Positions 8,081 to 16,130 of a stretch of DNA of 64,000 bases are shown piece by piece. This stretch comes from Veillonella sp. 3891 (GTDB lineage Bacteria > Bacillota > Negativicutes > Veillonellales > Veillonellaceae), in contig NZ_RQVE01000001.1 in NCBI RefSeq assembly GCF_003992315.1, positions 1-64,000 on the forward strand, given 5' to 3'. Position 1 is the stretch's first letter. Each line of letters starts with the position of its first letter. Under the pieces are notes generated by a model that was not told the origin of the DNA, searched no databases, and was given only the letters and a program-made list of their open reading frames with translations. The translations under genes were made by a program, and so were the position numbers.

Positions 8081-8632
8081 ATGGGTGAAACACAAACAAA
8101 ATTAAAATATGCAAAGATTACCATAGAAAATATTAAAAGTTTAGATGAAAACTCTTATTTTGATGTTGTTGAGCCAATGTGGGAAACAATTAATATTTAT
8201 GATGGATATGATGAGTATATTCAATCAGCGCAGACTTTCACTTTAGAGCAAAGATATTTATTAGCCATTACTTGGTATTTTGTAGAAGTAAATAATGGAG
8301 GTCATCATCAGTTTTTATATAATCCTACAGGGATAGTTTGGGAAGATGCAATAAAAGGTTTCAAACATTTTGGGATGAACGAATATGCAGGTAATTTTCA
8401 AAAAGTTGTGGACTATTGTGGTGGGACAATATCGTTTGGTAGAGAAGAAAGATACCATATGCTAGAAATATTGGAAGAAAAATACGGAGAGGAATTTTTT
8501 AATATTTTAGATGAAGCCGATGATTTCATTTACGATTATACAGGTAAAGAAAACGAACTAAACTACATCAAATCTCATCCTGAAAAGTTTGTATTTGAAG
8601 GAGAATACGAGAGCTTTTACAATCGGCGTTAA
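8081..8632 (+). CDS. DMP19/DUF4375-like protein
   Basis: 183 residues, with GAGGAGA before the ATG. The pattern WYFVEVNNGGHHQFLYN, then A-x-x-GF, and later E-x-LD-x-A-D-D-x-F-Y is the DMP19-like (DUF4375) signature: V-x-NGG-x-x-QF-x-x-N followed by an A-x-x-x-F helix and a D-x-x-F-Y end. DMP19 family members are DNA-mimic-like acidic proteins; the domain is frequent as an immunity protein in toxin loci. Length is normal. It is cytoplasmic. Function here is inferred from family and context. Confidence 0.78.
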   Translation: MGETQTKLKYAKITIENIKSLDENSYFDVVEPMWETINIYDGYDEYIQSAQTFTLEQRYLLAITWYFVEVNNGGHHQFLYNPTGIVWEDAIKGFKHFGMNEYAGNFQKVVDYCGGTISFGREERYHMLEILEEKYGEEFFNILDEADDFIYDYTGKENELNYIKSHPEKFVFEGEYESFYNRR

Positions 8633-8749
8633 AAAAGAAAAAGTAATCTTCTAAAAAGTTGAGAGAATGGCGCTTGAGTGAAGAATCTTTAGTGTGTGAA
8701 AAAGAGAAATAATTAGAGAAATACTTGATATAGGAAGTGGATAAACGAT

Positions 8750-8995
8750 ATGGATGGAATATTTGAATGGTTAAGAGCACATTACCAGTATGTCTTGATA
8801 GCAGGTGGATTACTATTTTTAATCGGCGCTATAAGAGATTGGAAATGGGTGTATCAAGCTACAGTCGGAGATAAGGTGCGACACGCATTTATTTTTGAAG
8901 TGTGGGGTGAGAAAGGATATAGAGTTTTTATAGGAATATGTGGATCGTTGCTTGTAATTTGTGGTGTTGTGTTTTTAATGTTAGATAAACGATAA
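8750..8995 (+). CDS. Imm17-like two-helix membrane immunity protein
   Basis: 81 residues with two membrane helices: about residues 14-25 (YVLIAGGLLFLIGAI) and 59-77 (GICGSLLVICGVVFLML). Between them lies a polar loop with W-K-W. This size and architecture, an N-terminal W-x-x-x-H-Y-x-Y helix and a short C-terminal tail, match the Imm17 family of predicted immunity proteins against membrane-acting or periplasmic toxins. GGAAG precedes the ATG. It is followed 19 bases later by the next array gene. The family call is by architecture. Confidence 0.6.
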   Translation: MDGIFEWLRAHYQYVLIAGGLLFLIGAIRDWKWVYQATVGDKVRHAFIFEVWGEKGYRVFIGICGSLLVICGVVFLMLDKR

Positions 8996-9014
8996 AAAGC
9001 GGAGGTAACTTAAC

Positions 9015-10244
9015 ATGAAGTGGAACTCAGAAAATCGCGAAGAATTTTTTGCGTATATAGAAAAGCTTACAGATGAAGATACATATACGGAATGTATGAC
9101 AGCATTGGAAAGCATCCCTATGGAAGAACGGGATTACCAAGTATGGTATCAGCTTGCTCGTGCGTATCAAAACTTTGCGATTATCGGAAATGATGATCAA
9201 GGAACACCTAGTTTTATTGGCGATAAATTTTTATTAAAATCCATAGATATTTTAAATTCAGTTAGAGAAGAGGGGCAAGATAAAGCTGAATGGAATATGC
9301 GTATGGCATATGCCTATCAATACTTGACCCATGAGGAAGAAAAAGCGATTCCTTATGCCTTGCGTTGGGCGGAGTTAGATCCTGAGGATAAGGATGCATT
9401 GGGAGTAGTAAAAGAGTGTAGAGAAGAAATAGAAAAAAGAGCAAATGTGGCTACGGAGAAAGTAATCAATCAAGAAACTGCTGAAATTGATGAAGACTGG
9501 GGCGTTTATCTATGCGATTCATTTGCTTATGACTTGCCGGCTGTGATTAGAGCCAATTTAGCTCTTAGGGATTTTGAATGTACTGCAAACTACCCTGAAA
9601 GATTACATTTACAAATATTATATAAGAATGCTGATGACAGCGGTTTTCCTACAAGAGAAGAAGGGGAATATGTATATCCTATAGAAGACGCTGTAGCAGA
9701 GATTATTGAACAACATGGAGATATATTAGCAGGCGTTGTTAAATGCGATGAGCGGGCACATATTTTTGCGTATGTTAAGAATGAGCTGGGGTACGACAAT
9801 GCAATTTCTGAGATTATGTCAGAAAACTTCCCTGACTATGCCTATACATTGGCAGTCGTTGAAGATGAGGACTGGGAACTGTATTTTAATGGACTGTATC
9901 CTGACAGATATGAATATCAAAGCATTATGAATATGAGGCTCATTGAGGATATTAAAAGTGATGGTGATAGTATGGTGCCGAGAGTGCTTGAACATTGCCT
10001 ACTCTTTACAACAGAAGAAAATGGGGAAGCCTTTTTAGCCAAAGTAATGGAAGACAGTTTTATAAAACTTTCATCAGAAAATCAGAGCGATAATGAAGAT
10101 ATAGATAAGGAATATCCATATGTACTTGTCATTGGTAGGGAAGATGCTTTTGAAAATATCGATGAAATTGTCTGGTATCTTATGGATCTAGCAGAAGAAT
10201 TTGACGGAGAATATAGTGGCTGGGGATGCCATATTGTGAAGTAA
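9015..10244 (+). CDS. TPR, DUF695 and RraB-like three-part protein
   Basis: 409 residues behind GGAGG. Residues 1-145 form helical repeats (YQVWYQLARAYQNFAI and later ALRWAELDPEDKDAL, TPR-like). Residues about 155-290 have WGVYLCDSFAYDLPAVIRAN, the DUF695 pattern. Residues about 325-409 end in YVLVIGREDAFENIDEIVWY and EFDGEYSGWGCHIV, the RraB-like fold known from regulators of RNase E and from immunity genes. The protein has the composition of the TIGR01619-type family. Codon use is less AT-biased than the genes before it, and it ends directly at the IS-flanking repeat. Confidence 0.7.
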   Translation: MKWNSENREEFFAYIEKLTDEDTYTECMTALESIPMEERDYQVWYQLARAYQNFAIIGNDDQGTPSFIGDKFLLKSIDILNSVREEGQDKAEWNMRMAYAYQYLTHEEEKAIPYALRWAELDPEDKDALGVVKECREEIEKRANVATEKVINQETAEIDEDWGVYLCDSFAYDLPAVIRANLALRDFECTANYPERLHLQILYKNADDSGFPTREEGEYVYPIEDAVAEIIEQHGDILAGVVKCDERAHIFAYVKNELGYDNAISEIMSENFPDYAYTLAVVEDEDWELYFNGLYPDRYEYQSIMNMRLIEDIKSDGDSMVPRVLEHCLLFTTEENGEAFLAKVMEDSFIKLSSENQSDNEDIDKEYPYVLVIGREDAFENIDEIVWYLMDLAEEFDGEYSGWGCHIVK

Positions 10245-10250
10245 TCTATT

Positions 10251-10301
10251 GTCACAAATGTTTGACTACCGTAGAGATATTGCCATGAAAGTATAGCTAT
10301 T
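10251..10301 (+). repeat. 51-bp direct repeat, left of IS
   Basis: GTCACAAATGTTTGACTACC and onward, 51 bases, recurs at 11343-11393 with only two mismatches and in the same orientation. Its first 11 bases equal the IS right terminus. It therefore looks like the right end plus flank of another, now lost, IS copy. Confidence 0.85.
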
Positions 10302-10314
10302 GTAAGGGTATAAT

Positions 10315-11353
10315 ACATTTGTGACAAAAAAATAAAAAATAAGAAGGCTCTCTGTTATAATGAAAGTTGCTAAACCGAATCATTATTTCAAAGGAGAGAC
10401 CTTCTTATGTCATCTATTATAACTGAAGAATTACGCTTTCGTAAACTAGTTTGTGAATATGCTATAAAACACAAAAATAATGCTGAAGCAGCTAGACGGT
10501 ATCATACAAGTAGACAACAAGTACAACGCTGGGTAAAACGCTATGATGGAACTATTGAATCTTTGCGGTTAAAGAGCCGTAGACCCTATTCTCATCCAAA
10601 TCAACATACAGAAGAAGAGTTATCCTTAATTAAGCGCGTATACTCAAAGTTTAAACATGAAGGGTTGCCACAAGTATATACAGAAGCTAAGAAACGCGGA
10701 TATACTCGTTCCTATGGATCGATGTGCTGTCAAATACGCAAGCATATACCTAAGAAAAAGGAATCTAAACAATATTATAAAAGCAATTGGAAGCCTGATG
10801 TGGTTACATATCCAGGTGAAAAAGTTCAAATTGATATTAAATATGTACCTAATGAATGCTTGCTATTTAACACCAATGGCATTAAATACTACCAAATTAC
10901 GGCTATAGATGAATACTCTAGAAAACGGATACTATCCATTGTAGACGAGAAGAACGTGACTAATACGAGTAGATTCTTAGTAGATTTAGAGGCACGTATG
11001 GGGTTTAAAATACGTACGATACAGACAGATAATGGGCGAAAGTTTACTAATTACGGTCTTAAAGAACGAGAGTGTTTGTTTGATCGAGTGTTACGTAAAT
11101 TAGGTATAAAACATAAGCTAATTCGCCCATTTTCTCCATGGCAAAATGGAAAGGTAGAGCGGAGCCATAAGGTTGATGGAGAAAGATTCTATACAAGAAG
11201 GTTTAGGAGTCTTAACACTTTCTTAAAGGCACATCAACGATATGCAAGTAGATATAATAACATAGCACAAAAAGTATTGGGATTTAAATCACCCAATGAA
11301 TATATAGCAGAGTACTTCTTAAATAAATCTTTAGGCAGTTGTGTCACAAATGT
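10315..11353 (+). mobile_element. Insertion sequence with one DDE transposase (IS481/IS3-like)
   Basis: The 12-bp terminal inverted repeats ACATTTGTGACA (10315-10326) and TGTCACAAATGT (11342-11353) enclose one transposase gene, about 1.04 kb in total. No target duplication is obvious. A 51-bp direct repeat that includes the right terminus lies on both sides. The exact outer boundary is uncertain because of this repeat. Confidence 0.75.
10341..10406 (+). promoter_or_regulatory. Transposase promoter and RBS-sequestering stem
   Basis: The -10 box TATAAT is at 10356-10361. An arm AAGAAGGCTCTCT (10341-10353), upstream of it, pairs with GGAGAGACCTTCTT (10393-10406), which contains the ribosome site; one A is bulged. 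Transcripts from the own promoter start after the left arm and cannot form the stem, while read-through transcripts can. This is the logic known from IS10 and IS50. The pairing is seen; its effect is inferred. Confidence 0.55.
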
Positions 11354-11357
11354 TTGA
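10407..11357 (+). CDS. DDE (rve-type) transposase
   Basis: 316 residues. The N-terminal helix-turn-helix (about 20-45: [20 protein letters not shown]) is followed by a second winged-helix part and an integrase core from about 125. Catalytic residues visible are D in [10 protein letters not shown] in IQTDNGRKF and E in [11 protein letters not shown], the DDE triad with the usual spacing. The protein is full length and intact, so the element may still move. It resembles IS481/IS3-type transposases, but here a single frame encodes the whole protein. The C-terminus overlaps the right terminal repeat. Confidence 0.88.
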   Translation: MSSIITEELRFRKLVCEYAIKHKNNAEAARRYHTSRQQVQRWVKRYDGTIESLRLKSRRPYSHPNQHTEEELSLIKRVYSKFKHEGLPQVYTEAKKRGYTRSYGSMCCQIRKHIPKKKESKQYYKSNWKPDVVTYPGEKVQIDIKYVPNECLLFNTNGIKYYQITAIDEYSRKRILSIVDEKNVTNTSRFLVDLEARMGFKIRTIQTDNGRKFTNYGLKERECLFDRVLRKLGIKHKLIRPFSPWQNGKVERSHKVDGERFYTRRFRSLNTFLKAHQRYASRYNNIAQKVLGFKSPNEYIAEYFLNKSLGSCVTNV

Positions 11358-11393
11358 CTACTATAGAGATATTGCCATGAAAGTATAGCTATT
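11343..11393 (+). repeat. 51-bp direct repeat, right of IS
   Basis: Second copy of the repeat at 10251-10301. It ends four bases before the -35 box of typA. Confidence 0.85.
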
Positions 11394-11396
11394 TCC

Positions 11397-11425
11397 TTGT
11401 AAAATCCTAAAATAAAGTATATAAT
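11397..11425 (+). promoter_or_regulatory. typA promoter
   Basis: TTGTAA (11397-11402), a 17-base spacer, TATAAT (11420-11425), about 65 bases before the typA start. The IS-side repeat stops immediately before it, so the promoter was left intact. Confidence 0.7.
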
Positions 11426-11492
11426 AGACTGTTGTAGTACGATTTGTACAAATGTTAGGAATATCCTACTTAAGTAGATAAAGGAGTATAGA

Positions 11493-13304
11493 ATGATTCG
11501 TGAAAATCTTCGCAATGTGGCGATTATTGCCCACGTTGACCATGGTAAAACAACATTGGTAGACGCATTGCTTAAACAAAGCCATATTTTCCGTGATAAT
11601 GAAAAAGTTGCTGAGCGTGTAATGGACTCTAATGACCTAGAACGTGAAAGAGGAATTACGATCCTTTCCAAAAACACAGCAGTTATGCATAGCGATGTAA
11701 AAATCAACATCGTGGACACACCGGGCCATGCTGACTTTGGTGGTGAAGTAGAACGTGTATTGAACATGGTTGACGGCGTATTGTTATTGGTGGACTCTTT
11801 TGAAGGCCCAATGCCACAAACTAAATATGTATTGCGCAAAGCTTTGGAACAAGGTTTGAAACCAATCGTGGTTATCAATAAAATTGACCGTCCTGACCAA
11901 CGTGTTCATGAAGTTGAAGACGAAGTATTAGAATTGTTCATGGAACTTGAAGCAGACGATGATCAATTGGACTTCCCAGTGGTATACGCCTCTGCTCGTG
12001 ATGGCATTGCGAAAGCATCCATGGAAGATGATTCCACAGATATGACGGCATTATTCGATGTATTGATTAAAGAAATTCCTGCTCCACAAGGCGACATCGA
12101 TGGTCCATTGCAATTCATGGTAACTACCCTTGACTATGATGATTTCGTAGGTAAAATTGCAGTAGGTCGTATCGTTCGTGGTCGCATGAAAACCAATCAA
12201 CAAGTGGTGTTGATGAATGGCGAAAGCACTCGTAAAGGCAAAATCGGCCGTGTGTACACATACAATGGCTTAAATCGTGTAGAAACAGATGAAGCAGGCA
12301 TGGGTGACATCATCGCTTTCGTAGGTATCGATGACATCAATATCGGTGAGACTGTAGCGGATGCAGAAAATCCAGAAGCACTACCAACAATCTCTATCGA
12401 TGAGCCAACATTATCCATGATGTTCTCCGTTAATAACTCTCCATTCGCAGGCCGTGAAGGTGACTATGTAACAAGTCGTCATTTACGTGACCGTTTGTTC
12501 AAAGAAGTAGAAACTAACGTATCCATGCGTGTAGAAGAAACAGATTCTCCGGACTCTTTCAAAGTATCTGGCCGTGGCGAATTGCATTTGGCAGTATTGA
12601 TCGAAACTATGCGCCGTGAAGGTTACGAATTGCAAGTGGGTAAACCTCGTGTAATTTTCAAAGATATCAATGGTCAAAAATGTGAACCATTGGAGCATTT
12701 AACTATCGATGTGCCACAAGAATTTATGGGCGCCGTTATGGAAAACTTAGGTGTTCGTAAAGCTGAGTTAATCAACATGGTTGAATTAGCTGGTTACTTA
12801 CGTATGGAATTCGTAGTCCCTGCTCGTGGCTTGATTGGTTTCCGTGCGCAGTTCTTAACAGCTACAAAAGGTAATGGTATCATGAACCATGTATTCCATG
12901 GCTATGCACCATACAAAGGAGATATCCCAGGCCGTACGCGCGGTGCCTTGGTAGCTTTCGAAGACGGCGAAACAACACCATATGGCTTGAACTCTGTACA
13001 AGACCGTGGTACTTTATTCTTAGGTGCTAACGTACCAGTATATACGGGTCAAGTTATTGGCGAAAACGCTCGTGAAAATGACATGGACGTAAACCCTAAC
13101 AAAAAGAAACATGTTACTAACATGCGTTCTAGCTCCTCTGATGAGGCAGTTCGTTTAACACCTCCACGTATCTTCAGTTTGGAACAAGCTCTAGAGTGGA
13201 TCAACGATGACGAATTGGTAGAAGTAACACCAGAAAACATCCGTATGCGTAAAGCTATTTTGGATCGTTCTGCTCGTGCGAAAGCAGCAAAAGCAGCAAA
13301 ATAA
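11493..13304 (+). CDS. typA: Ribosome-associated GTPase TypA/BipA
   Basis: 603 residues, the normal length. The G-domain motifs are all present: [10 protein letters not shown] (P-loop, about 14-23), RERGITI (switch I), DTPGHADFG (about 76-84) and NKID (about 129-132). The C-terminal half has the EF-G-like domain with PRVIFKD and the TypA-specific domain with ARGLIGFR. TypA is a translational GTPase that binds the 30S/70S ribosome under stress and aids 50S assembly at low temperature. AAGGAG precedes the ATG. It is a single-gene unit with its own promoter and is the first conserved gene to the right of the accessory island. Confidence 0.97.
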   Translation: MIRENLRNVAIIAHVDHGKTTLVDALLKQSHIFRDNEKVAERVMDSNDLERERGITILSKNTAVMHSDVKINIVDTPGHADFGGEVERVLNMVDGVLLLVDSFEGPMPQTKYVLRKALEQGLKPIVVINKIDRPDQRVHEVEDEVLELFMELEADDDQLDFPVVYASARDGIAKASMEDDSTDMTALFDVLIKEIPAPQGDIDGPLQFMVTTLDYDDFVGKIAVGRIVRGRMKTNQQVVLMNGESTRKGKIGRVYTYNGLNRVETDEAGMGDIIAFVGIDDINIGETVADAENPEALPTISIDEPTLSMMFSVNNSPFAGREGDYVTSRHLRDRLFKEVETNVSMRVEETDSPDSFKVSGRGELHLAVLIETMRREGYELQVGKPRVIFKDINGQKCEPLEHLTIDVPQEFMGAVMENLGVRKAELINMVELAGYLRMEFVVPARGLIGFRAQFLTATKGNGIMNHVFHGYAPYKGDIPGRTRGALVAFEDGETTPYGLNSVQDRGTLFLGANVPVYTGQVIGENARENDMDVNPNKKKHVTNMRSSSSDEAVRLTPPRIFSLEQALEWINDDELVEVTPENIRMRKAILDRSARAKAAKAAK

Positions 13305-13344
13305 TTGCATACGCTATATGGAATAATTCCATTGAAAGACTTAG

Positions 13345-13431
13345 CTTCTATCTCTCAAAATAGAGAAACTGCGCATGGAAAGTATAAGGATGAATATAAA
13401 TGTCATGTATCTGAGAGGCAGCAGATAGAAG
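13345..13431. other. Long-range stem in the typA 3' region
   Basis: CTTCTATCT (13345-13353) pairs with AGATAGAAG (about 13423-13431), with further pairing of CTC to GAG inside. It lies between typA and the small RNA promoter. It may be part of the typA 3' end. No known family is recognised. Confidence 0.25.
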
Positions 13432-13470
13432 AAAAATGAAACAAGGCTGGAATTTGTAGGGTAATTGTGA

Positions 13471-13556
13471 TATAATAACAGTAGCTAAAACAACAAGGAT
13501 TATCTAGCATTGATAACACCAAAAAAAGCACAGGGTTGCCGCCCTGTGCTTTTTCT
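13471..13556 (+). ncRNA. Probable antitoxin RNA of a type I toxin-antitoxin pair
   Basis: An extended -10 promoter (TGA-TATAAT, TATAAT at 13471-13476) would start an RNA near 13483 that ends at the hairpin 13521-13556, about 74 nt. It contains AACAACAAGGATT (about 13489-13501) and TGATAACACC (13511-13520). Both are complementary to the opposite-strand toxin mRNA, at codons near 5-9 and at the Shine-Dalgarno/start region respectively. The RNA therefore looks built to block toxin translation. It is encoded beside, not over, the translation start, and shares the terminator stem with the toxin mRNA. Confidence 0.6.
13521..13556. terminator. Bidirectional terminator shared by toxin mRNA and antitoxin RNA
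   Basis: AAAGCACAGGG pairs with CCCTGTGCTTT, flanked by A7 on one side and T5-C-T3 on the other, so it can end transcripts of both strands. Confidence 0.85.
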
Positions 13557-13589
13557 TTGTCGTCTAAAAGTAACGACTTTGGCTAGTCA

Positions 13590-13682
13590 CTATTTATTGT
13601 TACTATCTAGCCATTTGCAAATGTAGTAGCTAATTACATTCGCCATGATAGTAACAAACAACAAGATTAAAAAATTAAGCAA
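13590..13682 (-). CDS. Small hydrophobic type I toxin-like peptide
   Basis: 30 residues, read on the minus strand from TTG at 13682 with AAGGAGG at ideal distance. The peptide begins MLNFLILLFVTIMANVISYY and ends KWLDSNNK: one membrane helix, then Y-Y-I-C-K-W-L-D and a polar tail. This N-V-I-S-Y-Y-x-C-K-W-L-D pattern is common in tiny predicted membrane toxins of Firmicutes. The mRNA would start from TATAAT at 13730-13735 and carry a 5' hairpin (GTCAC/GTGAC near 13700-13723). It runs convergent to the antitoxin RNA, and both share a terminator. It probably depolarises the membrane when unrepressed; that is inferred from the class. Confidence 0.65.
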   Translation of the reverse strand: MLNFLILLFVTIMANVISYYICKWLDSNNK

Positions 13683-13729
13683 TGATAACACCTCCTTCCC
13701 GTCACGGATTGGGTGATAGTGACATGTTT

Positions 13730-13735
13730 ATTATA
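13730..13735 (-). promoter_or_regulatory. -10 box of the small toxin gene
   Basis: TATAAT on the minus strand, about 48 bases upstream of the TTG start. The -35 region is poor. Confidence 0.45.
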
Positions 13736-13763
13736 GCAGATTTTTCTTTCATAAAATATATAA

Positions 13764-13794
13764 AAATCACAGAAGGCAAATTCTGTGCTTTTTA
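13764..13794. terminator. Hairpin terminator between toxin promoter and the next gene
   Basis: CACAGAA pairs with TTCTGTG, followed by C-T5. The outer CACAG/CTGTGCTTTTT resembles the terminator at 13521-13556, so the small toxin locus is framed by two similar hairpins. Confidence 0.6.
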
Positions 13795-13893
13795 GTTATG
13801 CAATGATATTTTGTTGTATTTTATAGGGGTGAAAGCCTATAATAGATATATAAGTAATACATTAGCAATGATATAGGAGATACAGGAGACAGG

Positions 13894-14757
13894 ATGAAAG
13901 AACTTCGCACACTGCCAGATGGCAGCATTACTTATGGACTGCATAGAAAACGCGTGAAGAACATGAATCTTCGTGTCACCACCAGTGGCGTAGTACGAGT
14001 GTCTGCCTCCCCTCGTGTCCCCCTAGGAATGATTGAAGCCTTCATCTGTCGTCATCGAACTTTCATAGAAAAGGCGCTGCAAAATCGGAAAAATAGAGGC
14101 GGTCACCCTATGGTACAAGATGTAGATACAGAAATCATGGTGATGGGTAAGATGTATCGAGTAGTACTAGAAAAGCCTCACGCAGTATCTGCCTACTTGG
14201 AAATATCTTCGCAGGATAGTCAATTAAGCGATACTCCGTCAGATTCTCCATTGAAAGGTAGTTCATCAAAAAGGAAGGGTGCACAAGGAAGCCGATCACA
14301 AAGAAAACTGTCGAGAGGGAACGCCTCTACCTATGCAGTAACGGTGGTAGACGACATATTGTTGGTACGCTACCCAAGTAATCATGAGACCTTGGATGCT
14401 AGCAAAGTAGAACGAATGTGGCTTAGCTTTTGGAAAACCATAGGTCAGGACTTCATGGAAACACTAGCACAACAAGTGTATAGTGAGTTTCAACAAGCGG
14501 GGTATACAGTGCCGACACCGACCTTGCGATTGCGATATATGACGAGCCGTTGGGGATCCTGTATGCCTGTAAAAGAAATTATCACTATGAATACTCGATT
14601 GCTATTAGGGCCTACCGAGTTTGCTCACTATGTGATGGTCCATGAATTTGCGCACTTTATAGAGCCGAACCATTCGTCACGCTTTTATAAGGTTATGAGC
14701 GATGTGTTGCCAAATTGGGAGCAAGTGAAAGCGGAGATGAAGGTATATTATACATAA
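13894..14757 (+). CDS. YgjP-like (DUF45/M48) metallopeptidase-fold protein
   Basis: 287 residues, somewhat longer than the usual 230-240. The zinc site is HEFAH at 250-254 with a third ligand H at about 260, and the typical RWGSC motif lies before it. The N-terminal domain (RKRVKNMNLRV) is the usual beta module. Residues about 106-144 form a polar, basic insert rich in S, K, R and G that explains the extra length. Members of the family lie near restriction genes or stand alone; substrates are unknown. GGAGAC precedes the ATG. It is followed 43 bases later by the AraC regulator. Confidence 0.85.
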   Translation: MKELRTLPDGSITYGLHRKRVKNMNLRVTTSGVVRVSASPRVPLGMIEAFICRHRTFIEKALQNRKNRGGHPMVQDVDTEIMVMGKMYRVVLEKPHAVSAYLEISSQDSQLSDTPSDSPLKGSSSKRKGAQGSRSQRKLSRGNASTYAVTVVDDILLVRYPSNHETLDASKVERMWLSFWKTIGQDFMETLAQQVYSEFQQAGYTVPTPTLRLRYMTSRWGSCMPVKEIITMNTRLLLGPTEFAHYVMVHEFAHFIEPNHSSRFYKVMSDVLPNWEQVKAEMKVYYT

Positions 14758-14800
14758 GCAAGGTTAGGTAATGTACAATTATAGAGATGAAGAGGTTCCT

Positions 14801-15847
14801 ATGAAATATTTTAGATACGCTATTGATAGAGGGTTATTACAAGTTAAAAGTCACATATATCGTATTTCCACCTATCATTATAATTGGCATAATCATATTG
14901 AGTTATTATGGGTATTAAAAGGAACTTTAGAAGTGTGTGTAGAGGGGCAGACCTATACATTACAACGAGATGATATGATTTTGTATTCATCACAATGTGG
15001 GCATGCTACATTGGCATTAGAAGAGGATACGATTGCTCTCGTCTTTCATGTAGAACCACAATGGTTTTTGCAGTATGATCAGGATTTTATGAAGTATCGA
15101 TTTGTGTCAGTCTCCACACAAGATATAAATATTGCTGAAAGGTATAAAGAGCTTCGCCAATCGTTAGCGTATATTATGAATCATCATACTGCAGAAATAA
15201 GCATTAGTGCGCTAGAAACCATGAAGGTAGATGGTGTTATATATACAGTGTTGTCAGATGTGTATGAGATTATACTGGCTAGTCGATACGAGAATCAATT
15301 ATCCACTAAGATATTGCATCAAGAAGAAAATTTTGAACGGATGGTTCATTTTATCGATGAATATTTTCGCGACCGTCTTGAGTTAGCAACGATTGCTGAT
15401 GTAGGTGGATATACTGAAAGCTACACCTCTCAACTATTTAAACGGCAGCTGGGGATTACTTTTTTAGAATATGTGTCACGTATGCGATTGCGTGAGGCAG
15501 CGATACGATTAGTAAATACGGATGATATGGTTATTCATATTGCAAGTTATTGTGGGTTCCCTGACGTAAAAGCTTTTAATAGTACGTTTAAAAAACATTT
15601 TAAACTAACTCCTTCTGCCTATCGTGAACGGGCAAAGAGAATTGAGCGTCATACAGTGTTAGAAGATTGGAAAGAATATATTAGCTCTGATGATACAGAA
15701 ATTAAGGGGATATTAACAATGTATGGAAGTTACCTGACTAGAGAAAATGTGAAGTATGAGGAAAATGAATATACAAAACAAAGCCTTGTTAGTAAGGTTC
15801 AGCGGGTTAAAGAAGAATTACAGCAGCTATTGCAGACCCTAGAATAA
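14801..15847 (+). CDS. AraC-family regulator with cupin sensor domain
   Basis: 348 residues from ATG 14801 (AGAGGT before it; an in-frame ATG at 14771 is possible). Residues 1-100 form a cupin-like ligand domain with H-x-H (WHNHIELLWV). Residues about 215-310 carry the two AraC helix-turn-helix units, with TIADVGGYTESYTSQLFKRQ and the closing FNSTFKKHFKLTPSAYR. It stands directly before the SLC13 carrier and the ttdA/ttdB genes, separated from them by a terminator, so it is probably their substrate-responsive activator. A helical tail of about 40 residues follows the DNA-binding domain. Confidence 0.85.
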   Translation: MKYFRYAIDRGLLQVKSHIYRISTYHYNWHNHIELLWVLKGTLEVCVEGQTYTLQRDDMILYSSQCGHATLALEEDTIALVFHVEPQWFLQYDQDFMKYRFVSVSTQDINIAERYKELRQSLAYIMNHHTAEISISALETMKVDGVIYTVLSDVYEIILASRYENQLSTKILHQEENFERMVHFIDEYFRDRLELATIADVGGYTESYTSQLFKRQLGITFLEYVSRMRLREAAIRLVNTDDMVIHIASYCGFPDVKAFNSTFKKHFKLTPSAYRERAKRIERHTVLEDWKEYISSDDTEIKGILTMYGSYLTRENVKYEENEYTKQSLVSKVQRVKEELQQLLQTLE

Positions 15848-15939
15848 GCTAGGTATACTTTACTTGCATATATATAATATTAAGTATATGGATATATTTT
15901 TATATAATAAAATAAGGCTGAATTTAATTAATACTGGTA

Positions 15940-15980
15940 AATGCTATGTTATTACATGTAATAACATAGCATTTTTTTAT
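15940..15980 (+). terminator. Terminator of the AraC gene
   Basis: A perfect 16-bp stem (AATGCTATGTTATTAC with its complement, two-base loop) followed by T7. The rest of 15848-16130 is AT-rich leader with a TATAAT-like box near 16080 for the carrier gene. Confidence 0.85.
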
Positions 15981-16130
15981 ATATATTGGACTTAAAATTG
16001 CAAAAATATAGATAAATATGCCTATTTTATAGAAAAGTATCATGATGAATATTGGATAGAAGGGAGGATGTATAAATAGCTATAATGAGGGCATATATTA
16101 ATACGGTACTAGAGATTCAGGAGGAATGGA

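Noticed and set aside
11234-11878. Long open frame on the minus strand across the IS end and typA
   Set aside because: It runs antisense through two real genes, has serine/threonine-rich shadow composition and no ribosome site.
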